From Brachypterus glaber (taxonomy: Eukaryota > Arthropoda > Insecta > Coleoptera > Kateretidae), in assembly GCA_958510825.1 (NCBI GenBank), contig OY294044.1:45782626-45846625 (forward strand): DNA of 64,000 nt. The letters run 5' to 3'. The notes under the pieces are model-generated. The model searched no databases. It worked only from the letters and a program-made list of their open reading frames with translations, and had not been told where the DNA came from. Shown here piece after piece: positions 56,915-64,000 of the stretch (within the stretch, counting starts at the first letter, position 1; each line of letters begins with the position of its first letter). The translations under genes and the position numbers were made by a program.

Positions 56915-57503
56915 GTTTGTTTGTTTAACCTCGTAATATTCTACTTAATTAAGAAAAGTCCAGGACTTGTGTGGGCTAGTAGTACACGGAAAGAAATTAG
57001 TGGGCTCTGCGCTATACATTATAAGATATTTGGTAACAGTGGCAAATTATAGTGATTTAAGCTATAGATTATAAGGGACACAATAACTAATAATGTTAAG
57101 AATAAATTGGAAACGATTATATATATTACAGACACGATTATATTTATTACAGGCACTATTATAAATTTACAGAAATTTTATTATATTATAAAAATTATTA
57201 GCACGGACAATAATTAAATCTATTTAAGCTATAAATGCCATACTATTTGTTATATTTTATTATTCACTAAAAAATTAAAGTATTTCATATAAATTTTTAC
57301 ACTGACTGCCATAATTGTAAGAGAAAGCCTTGTATTTATATAATAAGCGATTATAATTTGCTTGGTATGTGTGTTATAGCGCTCCTAGCTATAATTTTTT
57401 TTTTCCGTGTAGAGGAAACCACCGGTTTATACTGACTTCCGAATAAGTTTATAGGAAGTGTCCGCTTCACTTATCGCCTTCGCCAAATTTCAGTTATTAA
57501 TTA
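56915..57503 (-). mobile_element. tRNA-derived SINE, copy 3, 5'-truncated and split by a MITE
   Basis: The tail (GTTT)n and AACCTCGTAATATT begin it on the plus strand. The body reads GTGTGGGCTAGTAGTA up to 56984 and resumes GAGGAAACCACCGG at 57412. The tRNA-like head is missing: SINE sequence stops at CAGTTATTAATTA, where another repeat end begins. Confidence 0.85.
56985..57409. mobile_element. 424-bp TA-flanked MITE family, copy 2 (425 bp), nested in SINE copy 3
   Basis: Nearly identical to 24339-24762. TA flanks lie at 56983-56984 and 57410-57411. The other SINE copies give the unoccupied site GCTAGTAGTAGAGG, which proves a clean insertion at a TA with duplication. Confidence 0.93.
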
Positions 57504-57640
57504 GGGGTCGTCCATAAAATACGTCGCACTCCCTCCCCCATGTCACACATTGTCACAGTCTTGGCCACGATTTTAAACCCCCCTCCCCCATGTCACACAT
57601 TGTCACAAAGTCTTAGCCACCTCCCCCCCATGTGACGTCA
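57504..57640 (+). mobile_element. Truncated element with GGGGTCGTCCATAAAATACG end
   Basis: Starts GGGGTCGTCCATAAAATACG. An approximately 50-bp unit containing CCCCCATGTCACACATTGTC is then tandemly duplicated (57528-57622), followed by a third partial copy. The complementary end was not found. Its start coincides with the SINE truncation point. Confidence 0.5.
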
Positions 57641-57975
57641 CCCTCTAATTTTACTAAATAATCGATTATAAAAATACTTAAAACAGATAAATAACCATAA
57701 TCTCTTAAAAAAAGAAAATCAAACATACCAATGCATTTATTAAGTACTAAATCATAATTATAAAGCTTTTACTTTTAAATACCTTGTCATTTAAAATCAT
57801 TTAAATTATTATTCTACCTGTATTGATTCATTTTAATACTCCTTAAGGCATTATAATGTATTTATTTAATATAGATGATCTTTTAAGGACAGAAATTATT
57901 AATTTTAAACAAAATTATAAAAATATTATTTAAATATTCCATCAATCTATTTTCTAATCATCGTACAGAGTAATA

Positions 57976-58020
57976 TTGGTAGACTGCAGTTTCGGACTGC
58001 TGGCCCTCTTCAGTATCAAG
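57976..58020 (-). ncRNA. Hammerhead ribozyme-like motif, left arm
   Basis: The minus strand reads CTTGATA, CTGAAGA, GGGC-CAGCA-GTCC, GAAA, CTGCAG, TC, then TACCAA. This fits a minimal type I hammerhead: core CUGANGA, 4-bp stem II, GAAA, a tiny stem III closed by A-U, cleavage base C. Stem I has one A-C mismatch. Confidence 0.6.
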
Positions 58021-58120
58021 AGTCAATAGATGGGGCACAAGCAAACATCAATCTCATGACATTATTCATTTAATAAATAAAGGCAAAGAATATTTTCTTA
58101 ATCAGCGTGCAGAGTTGACT

Positions 58121-58167
58121 CTTGGTACTGAAGAGGGCCAGCAGCCTGAAACTGCAGCCTACCAATA
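58121..58167 (+). ncRNA. Hammerhead ribozyme-like motif, right arm
   Basis: CTTGGTA, CTGAAGA, GGGC-CAGCA-GCCT, then GAAA, CTGCAGCC and TACCAA. Stem I is perfect (UUGGUA with UACCAA). Stem II has a terminal G-U. The base expected to be U before the cleavage position is C, which should weaken or abolish cleavage. Confidence 0.55.
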
Positions 58168-58553
58168 TCACTCTGTACGATGAGTAGAAAATAGATTGAT
58201 GGAATATTTAAATAGATGATCTTAACCAAAAAAATTATAATTTGCAGTAAATGGTTCATGAAAACTATTTCTATAAAACTCAAATTTATGCAGTTATAAT
58301 ACTATGGAATTTTTAAAATGAATAAATTCGATAACTCTAAAACAATTCTCGCATGCGCGGACACGTTTCTTTTACGTGAGGGTACGTCAGAACCTTCTGC
58401 GGTTAAGGGGCGCCATCGTTAGAAGTTTAAATAGGACAATATTTTAAGTGATATATTATTTAAAATTTTTTTTGATTCTCGTTTCAAGAATGTTTTGTTT
58501 CTAAAAACCGGATAAGCGGTTCTCGATTTATTCCACATCTATTCCTTTCAAAC

Positions 58554-59562
58554 GGGAGCCGGACTTTACAGCGAAAAAACAACCGCGTAGACCATTACCG
58601 CGCAGTCCATTACCTCGACAAGCCATTACCGCGCATGTCCTTTACCGCGAAGACCATTACCGCGCAGTTCATTACCGCGTATGACTTTCACAGCGAAAAT
58701 CGTTATAAATTATTTTTATTTTATGTAAGGGTATTTTCGTGGGATTGATGGTAGTTTGGTTTGGTTAGTTTTGGTTTTGGTTTGGATTTTTATTGATAAA
58801 GTGGAACGTTTACTAAATGTACCCATATATGTGTGTTTGGGTTTTTATGTGTGTTTTTTTAAAATTTATATCGACTAATTTGTATAAATCGCTGATTAAT
58901 AATCAGTTTACTACGAATCGTCATGTCGATCGAAATAAAAAGTGCTAGGGGCATAGACCTCGCTGTATATAAACATTTCATATACAGGAAAGAAAAGACT
59001 TAAAAATAAAAAAAAACTGTAAGTTCGTAAAATACGACGTACTTTGTTGCAAGGGGCGTTTGCATACTCCGGACGGAAATGTTTTAAAGGAAAGGGAACG
59101 TTCAAGTATTACGTAACGCAAATTGTACCAAAATAAATACACTTCACACCGCGGTTCTCGCGTTATAATGGATTATAGAGGGTTCATATTGGCTACCCCC
59201 CCTAATAGGGGGTGTGTTAGGGGGGGTAGCCAAAATATGAAATCTCTACAGCCTTGAATAAGGTGAGAACCGAGGTATGAAGTGTATGAATTTTGGTACA
59301 TTTTGCGTTACGTAATACTTGAACGTTCCCAAACTAGTAATGGCCACAACCCTGACTCAGCAGTTATTACTGTTTGATTGGTTTCTGCAAAATATTTATT
59401 TTTTTATTTAATCTTTTTTCCTTGTTGACCCCTTCGCTGTTATTTTCGTCGCGGTAATGGCTTTTGCGGTAAAGTCTATGCGCGGTAAAGTCCATGCGCG
59501 GTTAAGTCCATTTGCGGTAACGGTGGCGCGGTAACGGTTTTGAGGTAATACTGAACTAGAGC
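58554..59562. mobile_element. Second Foldback-like element, about 1.0 kb
   Basis: Starts GGGAGCCGGACTTTAC, like the element at 470. The left end has about seven TTACCGCG-type subrepeats (58588-58680), with complementary GCGGTAA-type units at 59450-59545. The interior is short and contains a nested MITE. A target duplication was not found, so the right boundary is approximate. Confidence 0.7.
59094..59330. mobile_element. 237-bp Harbinger-like MITE nested in the Foldback-like element
   Basis: GGGAACGTTCAAGTATTACG and its complement form the ends, with AAA on both flanks. A palindromic core around CCCCCCCTAATAGGGGG continues the pairing, so most of the element folds back. Confidence 0.8.
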
Positions 59563-59564
59563 TC

Positions 59565-60510
59565 TCGTTAGAAACTCGTGTCAGTATGACCTTTTTTTAA
59601 TATTTTTTGACGTTTTATTAAATTCGTCTTCCAAAAGAGCTGAAGTTTATTAAAGATATCAGTTTGAAAGAAATAAATGTCGAATAACTCATGAAGCTGA
59701 TTCAGTTTTATAAACCAAAACACTATTTAAACCAAAATTAAAAAATATTTTAAATGAGTTGTCAGTTGACATATGGTCTAATTTAAGCTTTTAAGATGGT
59801 ACCCCTTGACGACAGATGGTTATAAGATAACTCATGTGACTAAAATCAAAATATATGCCGGCATATGCCGCTCAGAATAAAAATCGACCAGTTCGAGTGA
59901 TTTTTCTTAAAAATATTATTTTCAGACTTATAAAATTTATTTATTTTGAAAATTCCACACTGTATTAATTTATAATTTCTCAATCACTCGGATTTTATAT
60001 TTTTTAAACATATCTTTTTAAAATTGAATTAATTCACTATAGGCAAACAAATCGTGCTTGAATAAATTTCTTTTCATATGAACCTATAGATCAGCTTCTG
60101 ACGTGGGAACTCCCTATAAGGAAGCACTTTGAATAAACTTTTATACCTGCAAACCTGCAAAGATCATGCTGCATAGACATAGACATGTTGTCCATATATG
60201 TTGTCTTATAACTGACATGACAGACACTAAATTAGTGTCCGTGTCCACGTGAAATCATCCTATTTGAGACCATTTTTACTTTTGAGCGACCCTGCTATAG
60301 AAGAATGTTATATTATTACCATTAATCGGAATAAATTCAGTTATGACTCATCAACGTTGAAAATAAACACAGAAACATAGGCTTACGGAATAATTTTGCC
60401 GAATTATGAGGGAAATTCCCTAAATCGAAACATTTGACGAGTAATTTGTTACACACAACAATATTGAATATACATATTAACTATAAATATGTAAACATAT
60501 CGGTGTTTTT
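59565..60510. other. Non-coding stretch
   Basis: AT-rich with no gene. Short TAGACATAGACATGTTG repeats lie near 60175. Confidence 0.4.
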
Positions 60511-60514
60511 CAAA

Positions 60515-60600
60515 GAAAATAAAAATGTAAATATTTAAAACCTCGCGTCAACGATAGAATCGACGCGGCGCCTATGCGAGCACTGGAAATTCGCCGATGA
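60515..60600 (+). repeat. Dispersed repeat, copy 2 of 2
   Basis: TATTTAAAACCTCGCGTCAA, TCGACGCGGCGCCTATGCGA and GAAATTCGCCGA correspond to 48-135. Confidence 0.6.
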
Positions 60601-60746
60601 GTGATTATTACATAGAAATTTTAAAGTTATCCAAATTTTGTTATATACAGGGAGGTCACTATGGGTGGGGCATATTAATGAATGGGACAGTGTCTTTTCT
60701 ATGTTATGCTATGCTTCGTAATTTTTGGTTTTTGTTACCATGCTTA

Positions 60747-60872
60747 CTTTATACAACTTTAAATCCCTGTAATATACGACTTTGGTCTGGATCCCTGCAA
60801 TGTACAACTTTTTTGAATCCATAAAATATACAACTTTTGTTTTGGATCAGTGAAATATACAAATTTTTAAGA
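60747..60872 (+). repeat. Four degenerate tandem units of about 30 bp
   Basis: ATACAACTTT, ATACGACTTT, TACAACTTTT and ATACAACTTT each precede a variant of TGGATCCCTGNAA. Confidence 0.65.
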
Positions 60873-60879
60873 CGGTTGG

Positions 60880-61775
60880 GGGGGAGCGCTCCCCTCCCAT
60901 CCCCCCATAGCTACGGCCCTGCTTAGATCGCCCTAAATGTACAGTAAAATAAATAATAAAAAATGGAAAAGTTTAGGCGGCTGGGGTTTTGAAAAATTTA
61001 AGTCAATTTTACCAAGTCAAAAGTAATTTTTTTAATAATTTTTAAAACACATTTTATTGACGAAAGGCAAAAGGAAACTGTTTGAATTTTGTATATGTAA
61101 TAGTCTAGAACAACACGAAACATATAACAAATAATCGAACATTATAGATAAAGATAAATATTTTTAGCCTATTTTTTTTTTTTTTTGATAATATTTGAAG
61201 TATTATTGAACGGAACAAATTTCGATTTCTTGAATGGGGCAACTATTTTATTGCATAATTCATTCCTATCCATCTCTATTAGATAATGAATGACTCTAAA
61301 AGGACAGAAAGTGTCTAAGTAATACCCATACAACAATGTGGATCAGTTCAAAATCAAAACAAACTAATATTTGATATCGATTTGAAAAAATATGAATCAA
61401 AGTTTGGTACAATTATTTAAAGTAAATTCTATGTAAAAAAAAGAATTTATAACACTTTAGCAGCAATTTTTTGTTATGAAATGCCATTATAGGGTTATTG
61501 TTATTAGTTATAGTGATAATAATAGTTATTTTTATGATTTGTTATCTTTAAGAGCAATCTTGTATTTTTGTCCGATTTATTAGATAATAGCGTGTTCTTG
61601 AATGGGACAAGTACGTTTTTTTTTAATGCTTGTAATTTAATTATTCAAGTTTAATGGAAAAATTCTTAATTAATGTTTTATAAATATATCCAAAAGAAAT
61701 CAGTTCAATAAATACAATATTCTTTTCACAAAAAAAAATAAATAAAAAGTTTATTTTTTTCCAATTATGAAAAGA
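60880..61775. other. Non-coding stretch
   Basis: AT-rich with T and A runs. No gene or delimited repeat. Confidence 0.4.
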
Positions 61776-61779
61776 AAAG

Positions 61780-63208
61780 CACGCTGTTCTAGAAGAACTT
61801 TTAAATGACATGACAACTTCCATTTTTTTTTCTTTTTGGAATTTGTTATATGAGCTCTAATTAAAAAAATAATACCAAAATTTTAAAAATCGTTAAAGCC
61901 GTTTTTGAAAAAAATGTGTTTTTTAGAAAATATCTCTGATATTTCACGCTAACATACTCGGTTTGCCCTCGATATCTCGGATTTTGACCAAACTTGGCAT
62001 AGTGGTACCACTATGGTACCTGAGCACTCTGTCTAATTTTTTTTTTCAAAACGGTCCATCCGTTCACGATACCGGGTGTCCCACCAACCAGTTTCTTGAC
62101 AAGTTATATCTCCGTTATTTGAAAAGGTAAATTTTTTGTAAAAAATAGCGTTAAATGGGAGCCAAAAAAGATTTTATTGACTTATTCAATCCCCCCCTCC
62201 ATTGCTTACTCACTCCCTTGTAACCATCCCAACCTCTGATTTTCAAATAACACCTCCCACCCCCATTTTTATCTAAGAATATGAAATTACATTTCATTTT
62301 GAATTAAACCATGTATTATAAATAGTATCTTATTCTTTTAAGGGGCTTCCAATAACAATTATTATTTAGTAATAATAATGTCCCACCAGGTTTTAGATGG
62401 GCTATATTTTCGTTATTTAAAAATATAAAAAAGTTAAAAAAAATAAAATAAAATTGGAGTCGAAGTAGAATTTACTGACATATGCAAAACTACCCCTTAT
62501 TAACCCACCCTCTTGGAACCACCTCCAACTAGTTTTTTAAATAGCACTTCCCTATTTTACTAAAGAATATAAAAGCACATTTCATTTTAAATTTAACCAG
62601 AAACTTTTCCAAAAACTTACGTTAAATTGTACCCAAAAGAAAATTGATTATTATATTCAAAACCAACTCGTAACAATCCAATCTCCTGGAACTACCCGCA
62701 ATTTTCTTTTAAATACCACCCTTCTATGAATAAATAATAATTGTTATTTAGAGCCCCTTAAAATCTAAGATACCACTTATAATAAATGGTTGAATTCAGA
62801 ATAAAGTGCACTTTCATAGTCTTTAATAAGAATTAGGGGATGCAATTTGAAAAACAGAAGTTGGGGGTAGTTTTAAGGGAGTGGGTAAGCAAGGGGCGGT
62901 TTTGAATAAGTCAGTAATATCTTCTTTGGCTTTGATTTAATGCTATTTTTTGCAAATTTTAATACCTTTTCAAATAACAAAGATAAGCTATTTCAAGAAC
63001 TTGGTGGGACACCCAGTATAGTGAACGGATGGACTGTTTTGAAAAAAATTTGGATGGAGTGCTTAGGTACCATAGTGGTACCACATGCCAAGTTTGGTCA
63101 AAATCCGAGAAATCGAGGGCAAACCGAGTATGTTAGCGTGAAATATCAGATATATTTTCAAAAAAACACATTTTTTTCAAAAACGGCTCTAACGATTTTT
63201 AAAATTTT
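61780..63208. mobile_element. CACTA/Chapaev-like palindromic element, copy B, right end truncated
   Basis: CACGCTGTTCTAGAAGAAC at the left matches copy A, and similarity continues to TTTTTAAAATTTT at about 63208. The last roughly 85 bp of copy A, including the right terminus, are absent. Copy B keeps two internal segments that copy A has lost, such as TGTCCCACCAGGTTTTAGAT near 62381. Neither copy is derived from the other. Confidence 0.75.
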
Positions 63209-63319
63209 AAAAAACACGTATAAAAGGTTAAAAATAAATTTTTGGCAGCCGTTTAAAAAAAAATATCCAATTCATGGTGATCTCCCCCTACATTAACTGA
63301 TAAAAAAAATAATCAAGAG

Positions 63320-63506
63320 TTAAATAGGAACAACTATTTTTCTGGTTGCTGCCACCAGAAATCTGGCAAGGCCATTAATAAAAATTGTTGTGATTATCAG
63401 ATCCTTAAAATCTATGTTTTTTTTCTGCTAATCACAACAAGTTGTTACTGCACTTACCACTTTTCTGGTTGCAGCAACCAGTAAGATAATTTTTGTTTAA
63501 CTATTG
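63320..63506. mobile_element. Hairpin MITE family (CTGGTTGCTG ends), copy 4
   Basis: TTTTTCTGGTTGCTGCCACC and TTTTCTGGTTGCAGCAACCA at the two ends. Internal TTGTTGTGATTATCAGATCC fits the family. TTAAATAG-like and TTTAACTATTGA flank it. Confidence 0.65.
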
Positions 63507-63559
63507 ATGTAACCAGATCGTTTTTTCATTGGCTTCATATTATACAAAAATTGTTTTTG

Positions 63560-63975
63560 TAGTAGGGGAAACTGTTGTACCTTGGACCTATTTGTACCTA
63601 GATCCTACACTTAAATTTAAAATTTCCGGGTATAATTTCTCCAAATCGACAGTGGTAGTTTATTACTCATCCGATAGATGGTTATTTTCAGTTTATTCGA
63701 AAACATTGTCGGCAAGCGTGTGTGTGTTATTCCGCTAACTAATATTTTACATTGAAAAGTAAGTATTTTAGCTGCGACTTTTTTGATGGTAGTTGCCTTT
63801 ACATGCTTTATATCCAGTATATTTATTTTTTTGTTGAAATATATGTTATTAAAGTATAAAATGTATTCGCTATGGAAAGTTTCGCTCTTACCTAAAAAAA
63901 TATACGGATTATTTTTGGTATCGCTACCTATAGTTGTACCTTGGACCTAATGTGTAAAATGTACCTTGAACGGGT
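63560..63975 (+). repeat. Repeated TTGTACCTTGGACCTA motif
   Basis: GTTGTACCTTGGACCTA occurs at 63573 and 63933, with the variant TGTACCTTGAACGGG at 63959. The repeat probably continues beyond the window. The 69-codon frame at 63529-63738 shows no known domain. Confidence 0.45.
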
Positions 63976-64000
63976 CTGACGTATAACACGTTTTACTTTC

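Larger units (their letters stand above)
57930..58213. mobile_element. Inverted pair of Penelope-type 3' ends
   Basis: The left arm (57935-58030) and right arm (58108-58207) are complementary from TTCCATCAATCTATTTTCTA through ACTCTTG. Each arm carries a hammerhead-like motif reading away from the spacer. No protein remnant lies in the 75-bp spacer. Confidence 0.65.

Overview
The window is eukaryotic, AT-rich, repeat-dominated DNA, most likely from an insect or another arthropod. This rests on one spliced exon of a glycoside hydrolase family 1 gene, a tRNA-derived SINE, non-LTR and Penelope-like retroelement relics, and many short DNA transposons with TA, TTAA, TTA, 5-bp or 8-bp target duplications. 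I see no intact multi-exon gene and no tRNA, rRNA, CRISPR or operon structure. Nearly all long open frames are palindrome shadows or transposon relics. There is one assembly gap of 200 N at 54642-54841. Element ends and target-site duplications were read by eye; family names without a protein domain are inferences from termini.

Region 1-9 kb: a Foldback/Mutator-like element of about 2.9 kb (470-3397) with a perfect 10-bp target duplication, a three-module palindromic element (4115-4809), an (AT)n tract, a foldback at 6432-6912 and a TA-flanked element (7529-8281). Region 9-18 kb: a SINE, a TA-flanked element (9777-10535), a broken Tc1-like transposase with small palindromic elements, the GH1 exon (14059-14248, minus strand), a 799-bp palindromic element with Transib-like ends, a 5'-truncated reverse-transcriptase relic, and two TTAA-flanked elements 29 bp apart. 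Region 19-30 kb: foldbacks, palindromic arrays, a (CTA)n tract, copy 1 of a 424-bp TA-flanked MITE, and a head-to-head Penelope-like palindrome (27370-28088).

Region 30-47 kb: a 72-bp hAT-like palindrome, three more non-LTR relics, tandem duplications with periods near 184 and 414 bp, a 1265-bp element with CACAGTG ends, and a 1446-bp palindromic CACTA/Chapaev-like element. Region 47-64 kb: small TA-flanked MITEs, palindromes that carry insertions, two more SINE copies (one split by copy 2 of the 424-bp MITE), an inverted pair of hammerhead-ribozyme-like motifs (57976-58167), a second Foldback element with a nested MITE, and a second copy of the 1.4-kb CACTA/Chapaev-like element.

There is no cooperating gene set. 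The biology here is layered transposition. Nested insertions give a relative order of events: SINE before the 424-bp MITE, the second Foldback before its Harbinger-like MITE, and a 0.95-kb palindrome before a 0.45-kb repeat.
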